In this document: one piece after another, positions 34,697-44,586 of the stretch
How the letters are laid out: every line of letters begins with the position of its first letter
How positions within the stretch are numbered: position 1 is the first letter of the stretch
NCBI GenBank assembly: GCA_051656645.1
Contig: JBOGCH010000044.1
Coordinates: 83,989-147,988 of the forward strand
DNA length: 64,000 nt
Reading direction: 5' to 3'
Source: JBOGCH01 sp051656645
Lineage (GTDB): Bacteria; Bacteroidota; Bacteroidia; Bacteroidales; Marinifilaceae
Position numbers and translations under genes: made by a program
The notes under the pieces: model-generated
Database searches by the model: none
What the model was told of the DNA's origin: nothing
What the model saw: the letters and a program-made list of their open reading frames with translations, nothing else

Positions 34697-35122
34697 ATGG
34701 GACGAATTCTAGCTATTGATTATGGAAAAAAACGTGTGGGCATAGCTGTGACAGACCCACTTGGAATTATTGCCAATGGACTGGAAACGGTACCTACACC
34801 TACGTTACTTGAATATTTAAAAAAATATTGCTCACAAGAGAAGGTTGACAAGTTTGTTGTTGGACATCCCAAACAGATGGACAATACGGATTCCGAGAGT
34901 ATGAAATATATAAAACCGTTTCTTGGAAATTTAAAAAAACAATTTCCGGACATACCTATAGAAATGTATGACGAACGCTTTACCTCTGTACTCGCACACA
35001 AAGCGCTTATAGAAGGCGGAGCAAAAAAGAAAACGCGACAAAACAAAGAATTAATAGATACGATGAGCGCGACAATTATATTAACATCGTATTTGGAATC
35101 AAAGAGAAATTTTAACTTTTAA
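34697..35122 (+). CDS. ruvX: Putative pre-16S rRNA nuclease / RuvX (YqgF)
   Basis: A 141-residue RNase H-like protein. MGRILAIDYGKKRVGIAVTDP is the hallmark N-terminus with the first catalytic Asp; FVVGHPKQMDNTDSE and MYDERFTSVLAHKAL follow, and the C-terminal Asp is in LIDTMSATIIL. YqgF family members process the 5' end of 16S rRNA or resolve Holliday junctions. It lies two bases after the divIC-like gene and five before def. Confidence 0.95.
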   Translation: MGRILAIDYGKKRVGIAVTDPLGIIANGLETVPTPTLLEYLKKYCSQEKVDKFVVGHPKQMDNTDSESMKYIKPFLGNLKKQFPDIPIEMYDERFTSVLAHKALIEGGAKKKTRQNKELIDTMSATIILTSYLESKRNFNF

Positions 35123-35127
35123 GAAAT

Positions 35128-35685
35128 ATGCTTTTACCAATAGTACTGTATGGGAATCCTAAATTACGCAAGATTTCCGAAGACATTGATATGACTAACT
35201 ATCCGGAATTAGACAAACTAGTTTCAGATATGTGGCAAACCATGGAGGAGAGTGATGGCGTTGGTCTTGCAGCCCCACAAATAGGAAAAAATATTCGCCT
35301 TTTCGTTGTGGACGGATCGGCATTTACAGATATGGATCCAGCTTGCGAAGGTTTTCGTAAAGCATTTTATAATCCTCATATTATTGAACGTACTGGAGAA
35401 GAAATAACTAGAAATGAAGGTTGTCTTAGCGTTCCGGGGATTCATGAGGATGTGACACGTAGAGAGCGTATTGTGATGACTTATCAAGATGAGCAAGGCA
35501 CACAATATACTGAGGAATTTGATGGCGTAAAAGCATGGATTATCCAACATGAGTATGATCATTTAGAGGGTGTATTATTTGTAGATCACCTATCGGGATT
35601 AAAGAAACGTTTATTGAAAGGTAAACTTACTGCAATTTCACAAGGTAAAGTACGTGTAGGTTATCGCGTGGTACTTCCTAAATAA
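35128..35685 (+). CDS. def: Peptide deformylase
   Basis: A 185-residue metalloenzyme that removes the formyl group from nascent proteins. All three motifs are present: GVGLAAPQIG (about 45-54), EGCLSVPG (metal Cys) and HEYDHLEG (two metal His and the catalytic Glu). Length is normal for type 1 Def. Last gene of the divIC-ruvX-def group; a terminator follows at 35717-35768. Confidence 0.97.
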   Translation: MLLPIVLYGNPKLRKISEDIDMTNYPELDKLVSDMWQTMEESDGVGLAAPQIGKNIRLFVVDGSAFTDMDPACEGFRKAFYNPHIIERTGEEITRNEGCLSVPGIHEDVTRRERIVMTYQDEQGTQYTEEFDGVKAWIIQHEYDHLEGVLFVDHLSGLKKRLLKGKLTAISQGKVRVGYRVVLPK

Positions 35686-36109
35686 ACAGATAGATTTAAT
35701 ATTGTCTATATAGTCTAATCCCTAGTTTTACTTTTTGTAAATAAAAGTAAAACTGGGGATTTCTTTTTTATACACTTTTGCCGCTTTTTAGGCAACATAT
35801 TTATAATTCTCTCCCTGTCTTTTTTTCATATACAATTATCTAACAACATTACATTCAACATATTTCAATTATTGTATCGCTGACAGCGTTACATATTCAT
35901 ATTAACAAGAGAAATTAAAACATTTAATTATAATGTTTACTTATGTTGCATTAACTATAATATAATTTAAATAAATATTTATTGTTCAACTTTCGTCATT
36001 GTGCAATCGTATCAATTCATAGAAAAACACAAACATTAATAACTACTTTATACACAACTGTTTTTCAGCTTATTAAACTAAACAAAGTACAACATTTTCT
36101 ACTATCACC
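35686..36109. other. Intergenic region before the fimbrial operon
   Basis: The def terminator occupies 35717-35768. The next 340 bases are very AT-rich, with one small hairpin (CGCTGACAGCG near 35877-35887). I find no TAnnTTTG box, so the operon promoter may be of another sigma type. No ORF. Confidence 0.5.
35717..35768 (+). terminator. Terminator after def
   Basis: A 19-bp stem with one mismatch (35717-35735 with 35743-35761), a 7-base loop and a downstream T run. Confidence 0.85.
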
Positions 36110-36676
36110 ATGAGACGAATTTTAATTATTCTACTACTACTTATTCTAACGCCAACTATCGGTCTGATAGGCCAAGTTGGAGTAAAGACGAATGTATTAG
36201 GTGATGCTTTTAGGTTACCCAATCTTGGGGCAGAAATAAGTCTCAATAGGAAAATGAGTATTGATGCGAACATTACTTATAATCCATGGAAATTTTCTCA
36301 CAACAAGCAACTAAAACTATTCCTTGTTAGACCAGAATACCGATATTGGTTATGCGATGTCTTCAATGGACACTTTTTTGGTGCACATCTAATGGGAGGA
36401 ATGTATAACGTCATGGGCGTTAAACCTCCATTTGCATTGTGGAGTGATATGAAACATTATAGATATAAGGGACATTTGTGGGGAGCCGGCCTAACATACG
36501 GTTACCAATTTATTTTAAGCGAACACTGGAATGCTGAAGCGGCCGTAGGCTTTGGATATGCTTATGTTACATACAAAAAGTATCCATGCAAGTCATGCCC
36601 AGAGTTGATTGAGAAATCTCACAAAAACTATTTAGGTCCCACGAAAGCAGCTATTAGTTTGATTTATATTTTTTAA
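36110..36676 (+). CDS. DUF3575 outer-membrane protein, fimbrial operon
   Basis: A 188-residue protein with a signal peptide (MRRILIILLLLILTPTIGLIG) and a predicted eight-stranded beta-barrel ending AAISLIYIF with a terminal Phe, typical of BAM substrates. VGVKTNVLGDAFRLPNLGAEI and PEYRYWLCDVFNGHFFGAHL are DUF3575 motifs. In Bacteroidales this family heads fimbrial gene clusters beside a DUF3868 gene and is presumed to serve in fimbrial biogenesis. The paralogue at 58344-58904 has the same position in another operon. Confidence 0.85.
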   Translation: MRRILIILLLLILTPTIGLIGQVGVKTNVLGDAFRLPNLGAEISLNRKMSIDANITYNPWKFSHNKQLKLFLVRPEYRYWLCDVFNGHFFGAHLMGGMYNVMGVKPPFALWSDMKHYRYKGHLWGAGLTYGYQFILSEHWNAEAAVGFGYAYVTYKKYPCKSCPELIEKSHKNYLGPTKAAISLIYIF

Positions 36677-36684
36677 GTACGAAC

Positions 36685-38127
36685 ATGAAAAGAATTATAT
36701 ATATATTATTAATAACTGTGTTCCCATCATTACTTACCGCTCAAGGTATTAATGAGATGGTGACTGTTGCAGAAAAATCAATTATTATTAGGGATAATGA
36801 TATCACTGTATCGTTTGTTTTAAACATTCAAGAGGGCCTTTCTATCAAATCAAATGAGGTGCTTGCAGTAATTCCCGAAATAAAAGATAAACAACAACCC
36901 AATGAGATTATTGAATTACCAGCTGTTTATATTGCTGGACGAAAACGTTATATAATTATTGCAAGACGTAAAAACAAAAGTCCAAATATAGATAAGATTA
37001 TAAAGTATAATAAAAACAAAACTACTCAAGTAAGTTACACAACTACTCTGCCGTATGTATCAAGTATGGATAAAAGCTTAATAGATATTCAATTGCAATT
37101 GTCGGGATGTGCTGAATGCGGACTATTGGAAGATAATATTGCACTTGGAAAAATTAAGGTAGCTGATTATGTAGCTCAGCCCTCTGTTGCATTTATTATT
37201 CCGCCTAAAGAAAATATTAAGATGCGAAAACTACAAGGAACCGCATATTTAGAATTTCCTGTTAACCAATTACAGATAAAACCAAATTATAAGAATAACT
37301 ATCAAGAATTGATTAAAATACAGAAAACGATAGATTTCGTCAAGAATGACACAAATGCATTTATAACCAATATTTCGTTAATGGGTTACGCATCGCCCGA
37401 AGGAGCATATCAGAATAACGCTCGACTAGCTCAAGGACGTGCTGAGTCTTTGAAGAAATACATTCTAAATACATACAATATTCCACAGCAGCAAATAGAG
37501 GTTAATTCAATTCCTGAGGATTGGGCAGGTTTAAAGCGATATGTTGAAGATGGAAGTTTAGAGGACAGGAATGACTTATTAGTAATAATTGATTCTGATG
37601 CGAGTTATGATAGTAAAAATAACTCTATACAAAAGCTTGGAGATGGCACTACCTATGCTTATTTATTAAACAACATTTATCCGTTGTTACGCCGATCAGA
37701 TTATACTATTAATTATCGTGTTAAGGATTTTGACATTGAGGAGTCAAAAAAAATGATTCTAACAATGCCGCAGCAGCTAAGTCTTCAGGAACTATATAAC
37801 GTTTCACAAACCTACCCAAAAGGAAGCAAGGAGTTTAATCATGTGTTTAAAGTTGCTGTTTTAATGTATCCTAATGACCCAATAGCAAATGCCAACGCAG
37901 CAAGTATTGAAATTAGAAATGGCAATTTGGTCAAGGCATTGGAGCATATTGGCAAAGCAAACATCAATGATGCAGCGGTGATCAATAACAAAGGAGTTAT
38001 TGAAATGTTACAAAACAATATTGACGAAGCAGAAAGACTATTTATTGAAGCAAAGACTTTAGGATCGACTGATGCTGTTCACAATTTAAATGAGATACTA
38101 AGAATTAAGGAAGATGGTATTGAGTAA
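36685..38127 (+). CDS. DUF3868 protein with OmpA-like and TPR regions
   Basis: A 480-residue exported protein (signal peptide MKRIIYILLITVFPSLLTAQ, cleaved by signal peptidase I rather than II). The N-terminal half (about 20-185) is a beta-rich DUF3868 domain. Residues about 195-355 resemble an OmpA C-terminal domain: FITNISLMGYASPEGAY, then NARLAQGRAESLKKYIL. At the place of the peptidoglycan-binding Asp it has SPE (Ser237-Glu239). The C-terminal part (about 375-475) is helical, TPR-like (VTYPNDPIANANAASIE-like repeats). Pairs with the DUF3575 gene eight bases upstream, probably as an outer-membrane/periplasmic assembly module. Confidence 0.8.
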   Translation: MKRIIYILLITVFPSLLTAQGINEMVTVAEKSIIIRDNDITVSFVLNIQEGLSIKSNEVLAVIPEIKDKQQPNEIIELPAVYIAGRKRYIIIARRKNKSPNIDKIIKYNKNKTTQVSYTTTLPYVSSMDKSLIDIQLQLSGCAECGLLEDNIALGKIKVADYVAQPSVAFIIPPKENIKMRKLQGTAYLEFPVNQLQIKPNYKNNYQELIKIQKTIDFVKNDTNAFITNISLMGYASPEGAYQNNARLAQGRAESLKKYILNTYNIPQQQIEVNSIPEDWAGLKRYVEDGSLEDRNDLLVIIDSDASYDSKNNSIQKLGDGTTYAYLLNNIYPLLRRSDYTINYRVKDFDIEESKKMILTMPQQLSLQELYNVSQTYPKGSKEFNHVFKVAVLMYPNDPIANANAASIEIRNGNLVKALEHIGKANINDAAVINNKGVIEMLQNNIDEAERLFIEAKTLGSTDAVHNLNEILRIKEDGIE

Positions 38128-38152
38128 GGATATACTAAATATTATATAAATC

Positions 38153-38177
38153 AATTGTTTACCATGAGTAAACAGTT
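38153..38177 (+). other. Small hairpin ahead of the major fimbrial subunit
   Basis: AATTGTTTAC pairs with GTAAACAGTT (one wobble pair) around a 5-base loop, in the 101-base gap before the major subunit gene. There is no T run; it may be an mRNA processing or attenuation point. Confidence 0.35.
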
Positions 38178-38228
38178 ATTACATAAGCTATAATAACCAC
38201 TTTTAAATATAAATTAAAATTTAATTCT

Positions 38229-39791
38229 ATGAATTCTTATAAATTAATTCTTCATTTAGTACTGTTGGGATTATTCCTAGCTTGTACTGACGATGACTCT
38301 TACAAAAAGAGTAGTGAGGACGAAGGCAGCTCTTACTTAGCTGTAAATATTGCAACAACAATGCCATCAAGAGCATTCGAAGATGGCGATGCTTCGGAAA
38401 GCCGTGTAGGTAATGCTATCTTCTTCTTCTTCAAACCGGATGGCAACAGTGCATACCCGGCAAAACAGTTGGCACTACAATTTGATAATAGTACTCCGGC
38501 TGACGATAATATCACATCTATTTCTCAAGCCGTCTTGGTTTTTAGCAGCAAAGCAGATGCGATGATGCCAACTTCGATGGTGGTGGTGCTTAACCCTACC
38601 GCAGAGATTAATGCGCTAACAACTCCTTCATTAACTGACATTCAAAACATATTAACAACAACTTATAAAAATAACAGTACTGACAATAACTTTGTTATGA
38701 GTAATGCTGTGTACGTTGGTAACAACAATACTGTAATTAATGTAACTGCTATTAAGCCGGAAAACATTAGGCCTACTCAAGATGCAGCTATGACAGCACC
38801 TGTTCAAGCTTACGTGGAAAGGTTAGCAGCAAAAGTAGGTGTTACATTTGCTGCAACTGGACAAACATCTGGAGTGACAGCATATCCTCTTGGTGCATTC
38901 ACTATTGATGGGCAAGCGGGAGTACAAGTACAACTCAAAAATATTAAATGGGATATTGTTGCCACAAATCCAAAATCTAATTTATTGAAAAAAATTAATC
39001 CTACTTGGCCAACAACTCCAGCACCAGGTTTTGCCTGGAATGACGCAGGGGCATTTCGCTCCTATTGGGCAAATTCATATAAGCTTTCTCAGAATGAAGT
39101 GTATGGATTCAAATCGTTTAATATGATAGGTTTAACTGAAGCAAACAAAGCATACTGTTTGGAGAATACAAATGGTGCAACATATACAAACACCGCTCGT
39201 GATACAGCTCAAACAACCAAATTAATTGTTTCGGGTACAATTACAGATGCCACTGGTGCAGTCATTGATTTAATGGAATGGGGAGGCATGAAATACACGG
39301 GAACTGCAATGAAAACACAGATAGCTAACCTTGTACAATATTATGTTAACACAGGCACTACAGCAGCTCCCGTTTATACAAGAATAACTAAGGATCACAT
39401 AACATTTACTCGTACAAATGCTACAAAACAGTACCATGTCCGAGCCAATGTCATTAGTGGAAGCTATTTTACTATGAATGGTAATGTCGCTACTGCTGTT
39501 GATATTGCAACTGTCAATAACGTATTGTCCAATTTAGGAGACATTAAACATTGGAATGGTGGAAAAGCCTATTATTTTATACCCATAAAACACACTAATG
39601 GTGAGGAAGCTATTATTCGTAATCATGTGTATAAAGTAACAGTTAACAGTATAACCGGACTTGGTACCCCAATACCGGTAGCTGATGAAGTTATTATCCC
39701 AATAAAACCACTAAATGATGCATCGTACATTGCTGCTCGTATTAATATTCTTGCTTGGACGATTGTAACACAAGCTGTAGATTTAAATTAA
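38229..39791 (+). CDS. Mfa1-family fimbria major subunit
   Basis: A 520-residue pilin precursor. Signal peptide with lipobox LAC, Cys19, followed by TDDDS, an acidic stretch like the lipoprotein export signal for surface display. VGNAIFFFFKPDG starts the N-terminal fimbrillin beta sandwich; the C-terminal domain ends LNDASYIAARINILAWTIVTQ, matching the Mfa1/P_gingi_FimA donor-strand region. Arg53 in MPSRAF is a plausible cleavage site for an Arg-specific protease that exposes the donor groove, as in Porphyromonas Mfa1; this is inference. A hairpin follows the gene. Confidence 0.85.
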   Translation: MNSYKLILHLVLLGLFLACTDDDSYKKSSEDEGSSYLAVNIATTMPSRAFEDGDASESRVGNAIFFFFKPDGNSAYPAKQLALQFDNSTPADDNITSISQAVLVFSSKADAMMPTSMVVVLNPTAEINALTTPSLTDIQNILTTTYKNNSTDNNFVMSNAVYVGNNNTVINVTAIKPENIRPTQDAAMTAPVQAYVERLAAKVGVTFAATGQTSGVTAYPLGAFTIDGQAGVQVQLKNIKWDIVATNPKSNLLKKINPTWPTTPAPGFAWNDAGAFRSYWANSYKLSQNEVYGFKSFNMIGLTEANKAYCLENTNGATYTNTARDTAQTTKLIVSGTITDATGAVIDLMEWGGMKYTGTAMKTQIANLVQYYVNTGTTAAPVYTRITKDHITFTRTNATKQYHVRANVISGSYFTMNGNVATAVDIATVNNVLSNLGDIKHWNGGKAYYFIPIKHTNGEEAIIRNHVYKVTVNSITGLGTPIPVADEVIIPIKPLNDASYIAARINILAWTIVTQAVDLN

Positions 39792-39810
39792 CGTAGCACT
39801 GTAAAAGACA

Positions 39811-39859
39811 TAATGTAAGATAGAATAACCATATTTCATGGTTATTCTGCCTTACATTA
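39811..39859 (+). terminator. Intra-operon hairpin after the major subunit gene
   Basis: The stem is TAATGTAAG plus GAATAACCAT (39811-39832) with its complement (39838-39859), interrupted by one 3-base internal loop, and the terminal loop is 5 bases. No T run. It probably protects or partly terminates the transcript so that the pilin is made in excess of the subunits encoded downstream. Confidence 0.6.
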
Positions 39860-39892
39860 AAACAACACACCTAACTTTTATATCATTATGTC

Positions 39893-40918
39893 ATGAATTT
39901 TATTTCAATGATAACCTCTATAAGACGCTATACTCTCTATGCTTTATGTATCCTTGCGTTGAATGCATGCGACTCAATTCTTGGCATGCCAAAGGAGGAT
40001 TGTGAAATTAAGAATTTAGTGAAATTCAGATATGATATGAATCTAAAATTCGCCAATGCTTTTGCCAATGAAATACATGCCGTTACGCTTTACGCTTTTA
40101 ATAAAGATAGTATCTTCTTATTTAAGATAGAAGACGAGGGCGAACAACTTAAGAAGGATGATTATACCCTTGAACTCCCAGTATCTATGGATAGCCTTTT
40201 ACTTATTACATGGTGCGAGGGCGAAGGACACCATGATACGGATAACTATTGTTCATGCATATGCCCTGAACTCACTCCGGGTATTTCTACAATAAGTGAT
40301 TTATTATGGAAACTAAATTGCGAATATATTAATGATATTCCAACGATGAACAAACAGTTAACGCCAATGTTTCATGGTAGTAGTATGAACAATAAATCCA
40401 AAAGCAACACAACTACAACAATATCACTAACAAAAAATACCAATAACCTTAAAATCGTTCTTCAACAGCAATCTGAGAATCCATTGGATATCGATAAGTT
40501 TAATTTCTCCATTGATATGGTAAATTGCGCTTTAGGTTACGACAATAGATTACTAAATGTCGATACCATCCGATTTACTCCATGGAAAAAAACTTCTACA
40601 ACCGCAGAGATAAATGACAATAATACCACAGTAAATGTTGCTATTGCCGATTTCTCCCTCGGAAGATTAGTTGTTGGGCAATCGCCTCGATTAATTTTAC
40701 GTAATCCCGAAAACAAGATTATATTATCAATTCCTATTATTGATTATGCACTCCTTGTGAAAGGAAACTATAATGTTGAAATGAGCGATCAGGAATATCT
40801 TGACCGTCAAGATGAATATAATATGACATTCTTCATTGATAAGGACAATGAATGGATTGCATCATCCATTATTATTAACGGTTGGACAGTTGTATTAAAT
40901 GAATCCGAAATTAATTAG
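39893..40918 (+). CDS. FimB/Mfa2-family anchor subunit
   Basis: A 341-residue lipoprotein (lipobox NAC at about residues 23-25; the start could also be the ATG at 39908). After the Cys, DCEIKNLVKFRYDMNLKFANAFANEIHAVTLYAF contains the Mfa2/FimB pattern (CxxxxxVxFxYDxN). The C-terminal WIASSIIINGWTVVLN is the last-strand motif shared by the family. Mfa2/FimB proteins anchor the fimbria to the outer membrane and limit its length. Cotranscribed with the next gene, two bases away. Confidence 0.88.
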   Translation: MNFISMITSIRRYTLYALCILALNACDSILGMPKEDCEIKNLVKFRYDMNLKFANAFANEIHAVTLYAFNKDSIFLFKIEDEGEQLKKDDYTLELPVSMDSLLLITWCEGEGHHDTDNYCSCICPELTPGISTISDLLWKLNCEYINDIPTMNKQLTPMFHGSSMNNKSKSNTTTTISLTKNTNNLKIVLQQQSENPLDIDKFNFSIDMVNCALGYDNRLLNVDTIRFTPWKKTSTTAEINDNNTTVNVAIADFSLGRLVVGQSPRLILRNPENKIILSIPIIDYALLVKGNYNVEMSDQEYLDRQDEYNMTFFIDKDNEWIASSIIINGWTVVLNESEIN

Positions 40919-40920
40919 TC

Positions 40921-43005
40921 ATGACACTCAAAAACATATATCCTCATTGCATTGCTATTATATTTTATGTTATAATGGCTTGTTCATGTCGCAATGAAAT
41001 AATAGTTACACCCACCGATAGCGATGAAATCACGGTATCATTTAATGTCTCAGGTTCACCCGTACCTACACCTGCTTCAATAACACGCGCCACGCTGGCT
41101 ATTGATAATATAACAGAATATGAGAACACAATTGACATAAATCAGTTTAAGGTTTATCTATTTGCAAATAATACAAACATTGAATTTCAAAGTCTCTATA
41201 TATATGCTAATGAAAATATCCCCAACACATATCAGGTAATTGGAAAATTAGTCCTGCCATCCAATCTACTAAATAAGCCTGTAATTTATCGGGCTGAAGT
41301 TTTTGCTAATTGTGGAAATAATCCGGCATACGCTACGGATATTACATATAATTTCGATGCTACCAATTACTCTCCCTATGCCGGCAGTAATATCAAGTAC
41401 ATTCCCATGTGGGGAGTCTCAACACAGACTTTAACTTTTAAAAATGGTACTCGTGTCGACTTAAATAATATTCAGTTATTGCGCTCTATGTCTAAAATTG
41501 AATTTAATCTTGCTGAAACATTATTGGACGAATATTATATTGAAAGCATTACTCTAAATCAATTTAATAACAAAGGCTATTGTTTACCTCCTAATTCTAC
41601 TCAAATCGAGAATATTACATCGTCACCTAATCAAACTAATATACCATCAACTGCTCTCGTAACCAATGCACTTCCTTTTAAAATTGAGGGAAACAGCGCT
41701 TACGCCTATGTACCAGAATTTCAAAGCACAACATCATTAACGTACAATATAAAATTATATAGCAAGTTTTTGAATCAGTCAAAAACATTCACAATGACAT
41801 ATAATCCACAGGCAATTACAGATTATAACCAAATAATACGTAATTATATATATAACTACCAAATAAAAACTACAAAGGGGAACATTGATTGTGTCTACAC
41901 TATTAGAGATTGGACAACAAAAGAGTCGACGGTTGATAACATAGACATACACTGGCTTTGGGTAAAAGATGATACACTATATATGAATAATATTAGCTCT
42001 ACAGGAACAATATTTGACACATCTCTTCCCGGATTGACATATACAATTAAAGATGTGATGAACTACAAAGAAAATACAGCATGGACTGGAGGTGGAACGA
42101 TAACAGTAAATATCGATCGTACTTCCCAAGGAAATATTTCTATTAATAGTCCTGTTCCTACTAATTTTAAAGGAAAAGAGTTCACTATTACTATTACAAA
42201 TTCACAAAACAGAAGTGTAAATATAAAGGTATATCAGTTTCCCCCGTTGTATGTTAATACCGTCACAACTGGTGTAACTTGGAGCGATAACTCCGGACAA
42301 ACCAATAAGAATATGTATGTCTTTACTGCACTATTACCTGATCTTAGCACTATACCCTTACCTGATGAGGATTTGAACTTTACAGGCATATACGTTATTG
42401 GTAGTACTAATTATTACTATAAGTATTACACTTCAGGCACTAGGGACTATCTTCGTTGGGACCTACGTAATGATCGCTGTAATTTTTTACGTAACGAATG
42501 TTCATTCGGATTTCCACAAACTACCCTATCAACACTTACAAATTTTTATTCTACATGTACAAATACCAATAATACGTGGGCATCAAGCAGACAATGGTTC
42601 GCTAGTGCAAGAATACAAACAACAAATAGCTCTACAGATAACAATAAACTAGTATCACCACGTTTTATGCTTGCCTCTCAAGCCGGTATGAATATTTCTT
42701 TAAGCTCCTACTCAAGTGGAACCGTAGCACCATATAATGTTACACAACAACAATATTGCGAACGTTATAGAGAGTTTGATAACAAAGGTAATGACTATGG
42801 ACCAGGTACATGGAGAGCCCCCACAAGGGCAGAAGTTTACCTTATTGATGTGCTACAAAACGTATCTCGTTGTGAGGTAAAAGGCGTGCTTGAAGGCGGA
42901 GCATATTTTAGTGCTGATGGGGTACTTAATGTTTTTATGGATCCGCGAACAAGCAATATATATACAACCGGTTCAATCCGATGCGTACGTGACATTAAAC
43001 AATAA
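40921..43005 (+). CDS. Fimbrial tip/accessory subunit with a C-terminal Lcl/FISUMP-like domain
   Basis: A 694-residue lipoprotein (MACSCRNE lipobox, Cys at about 22). Residues about 30-335 form two fimbrillin-type beta domains (LLRSMSKIEFNLAET, then YNYQIKTTKGNIDCVYTIRDW, the end-strand motif). A second Ig-like segment spans about 340-450. The last 240 residues resemble the Lcl_C/FISUMP fold: GTWRAPTRAEVYLIDVLQ, ARIQTTNSST and IRCVRDIK at the very end. That fold occurs at the tips of adhesins, so this is the likely adhesin of the fimbria. Binding partner unknown. Confidence 0.75.
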   Translation: MTLKNIYPHCIAIIFYVIMACSCRNEIIVTPTDSDEITVSFNVSGSPVPTPASITRATLAIDNITEYENTIDINQFKVYLFANNTNIEFQSLYIYANENIPNTYQVIGKLVLPSNLLNKPVIYRAEVFANCGNNPAYATDITYNFDATNYSPYAGSNIKYIPMWGVSTQTLTFKNGTRVDLNNIQLLRSMSKIEFNLAETLLDEYYIESITLNQFNNKGYCLPPNSTQIENITSSPNQTNIPSTALVTNALPFKIEGNSAYAYVPEFQSTTSLTYNIKLYSKFLNQSKTFTMTYNPQAITDYNQIIRNYIYNYQIKTTKGNIDCVYTIRDWTTKESTVDNIDIHWLWVKDDTLYMNNISSTGTIFDTSLPGLTYTIKDVMNYKENTAWTGGGTITVNIDRTSQGNISINSPVPTNFKGKEFTITITNSQNRSVNIKVYQFPPLYVNTVTTGVTWSDNSGQTNKNMYVFTALLPDLSTIPLPDEDLNFTGIYVIGSTNYYYKYYTSGTRDYLRWDLRNDRCNFLRNECSFGFPQTTLSTLTNFYSTCTNTNNTWASSRQWFASARIQTTNSSTDNNKLVSPRFMLASQAGMNISLSSYSSGTVAPYNVTQQQYCERYREFDNKGNDYGPGTWRAPTRAEVYLIDVLQNVSRCEVKGVLEGGAYFSADGVLNVFMDPRTSNIYTTGSIRCVRDIKQ

Positions 43006-43017
43006 ATATATCGCATT

Positions 43018-44571
43018 ATGAAGATACTTCACTATATATTAACCATATGTATTCTCTGTTTTTTTGCCTGTAGTGATCCTACAAATCAGGAAGAAAACCA
43101 AGAGGATTGCCGTATGTCATTAACTTTCATAATGGACGAGAGTGAATTTGTATCTAAAACAAAAGTGATCGTCGATGAAACCATACGCCGCATTGATTTA
43201 CTTGTATTCGATAAGGACGGGCTATTTATTGAAAAAGTACAAGCCACAAATATAAACCTCACACAACGAACGTTTAAAGCCTCAGTACAAACAAGAGCAA
43301 AAATAATTCATGCTATTGCAAACATGAATTCACTGGCCACACTTAATGTAACCCCTCTCTTAGGACAATCTGAACAGACTATAATCCCACCATTACAAAC
43401 CTCTTTAAATGAACTAATATTTTGGGGACGAAGCACTGTTCCCTCCACAGGTACCGTTCAAATTGAATTTATCCGAAATCAAGCAAAAGTTTCCGTCGTT
43501 AATAATATTACAACTGCGGGAATCGCGTTTGCCGGATTCGCCATCCGGAATTATAATAAAGCTGGAAGTGTAGCCCCCTTTATTAATGGAGCATTTACTT
43601 ACAACCCCGACATACCATCCACTCATATCGCAGCACAATTAGATAATGGATTAAATGCCGACGACAGAGACGAAAAATATATATGCGAATACAGTAATCC
43701 CTACAACGCAGAGACATTTGTAATATTAAAATTTACACAAACAGTCAGCAACATCACTAAACCCCTGTTTTACAAAGTATTTCTTCGCGACAATGACAAC
43801 ATGATATATCCCATTGTACGCAATGTAAATTACCGTGTCATTGTAAAAAACATCCCCACAACATTAGGTGCCTCAACCTTTACGGAAGCACTTACCGCGC
43901 CACCAATAAATAGTCTCTATGCAGAAATTATTAAAGAGGCACCTCTAATTTCCGACATTAACGGCAACTCTTTAAAAGTTACTCCTTTAACACATATCGT
44001 TGATGGTGGAGGAAGCATTACTTCAATTATAGAAACACGCGGTACTCTTGGGGCTGTCCGATGCGATATTATATATGATCCCGGAACTGTTATAACAAAC
44101 TTAACCTTTAGCAATACTCAAGTTTCTGCCAATATCAGAGCTGCAAGCAGACAACAAGAAGCTAAAATTAGAGTTCGATATGGAAAGTTGGAACGCATTA
44201 TTTCCATCTTTTCAAGCCCTATATACTCACTAAAAGCATCTACCGATCGTATTACATACAACACGGTCAACACCCCTATTAAACTTACAATAAGCATAGA
44301 TACCATCTATCCATCGGCCATTGATTACCCTAATTTATACCCAATAAAATGTTATATCAAAGCAAATAACTTATCACCGGTAGATAACAAAGACATGTTT
44401 ATTGATTTTAATTATGTTAAAGGCGAATATTGGTACACATATCTTGCCCAAACAACCGGAAATCACGTAATAACATTTAAAACCAACTTTACTAGCATTA
44501 CAAACGACGAAATTGTTGTACGAAGTGCACATTTCACTGAGAGTAAAGTTATTTTAAATAAAAATCCATAA
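43018..44571 (+). CDS. Fimbrial accessory subunit, Mfa/DUF4906-like
   Basis: A 517-residue lipoprotein (lipobox FFAC, Cys18, followed by SDPTNQEENQE). The N-terminal domain shows CRMSLTFIMDESEFVSKTK and IRRIDLLVFDKDGLFIEKV, the fimbrillin first strands; NVNYRVIVKNIPT ends the second domain. The C-terminal 200 residues are Ig/cadherin-like beta strands (SLKASTDRITYNTVNTPIKLTISID). It closes the fimbrial operon and could be a second tip-associated subunit, like Mfa3-Mfa5. The comEC gene starts 15 bases downstream. Confidence 0.75.
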   Translation: MKILHYILTICILCFFACSDPTNQEENQEDCRMSLTFIMDESEFVSKTKVIVDETIRRIDLLVFDKDGLFIEKVQATNINLTQRTFKASVQTRAKIIHAIANMNSLATLNVTPLLGQSEQTIIPPLQTSLNELIFWGRSTVPSTGTVQIEFIRNQAKVSVVNNITTAGIAFAGFAIRNYNKAGSVAPFINGAFTYNPDIPSTHIAAQLDNGLNADDRDEKYICEYSNPYNAETFVILKFTQTVSNITKPLFYKVFLRDNDNMIYPIVRNVNYRVIVKNIPTTLGASTFTEALTAPPINSLYAEIIKEAPLISDINGNSLKVTPLTHIVDGGGSITSIIETRGTLGAVRCDIIYDPGTVITNLTFSNTQVSANIRAASRQQEAKIRVRYGKLERIISIFSSPIYSLKASTDRITYNTVNTPIKLTISIDTIYPSAIDYPNLYPIKCYIKANNLSPVDNKDMFIDFNYVKGEYWYTYLAQTTGNHVITFKTNFTSITNDEIVVRSAHFTESKVILNKNP

Positions 44572-44586
44572 CAGTGATATGACATA

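Noticed and set aside
36110..36676. Acid-resistance or OmpW-type porin
   Set aside because: The barrel fold fits, but the motifs and the DUF3868 neighbour point to DUF3575.
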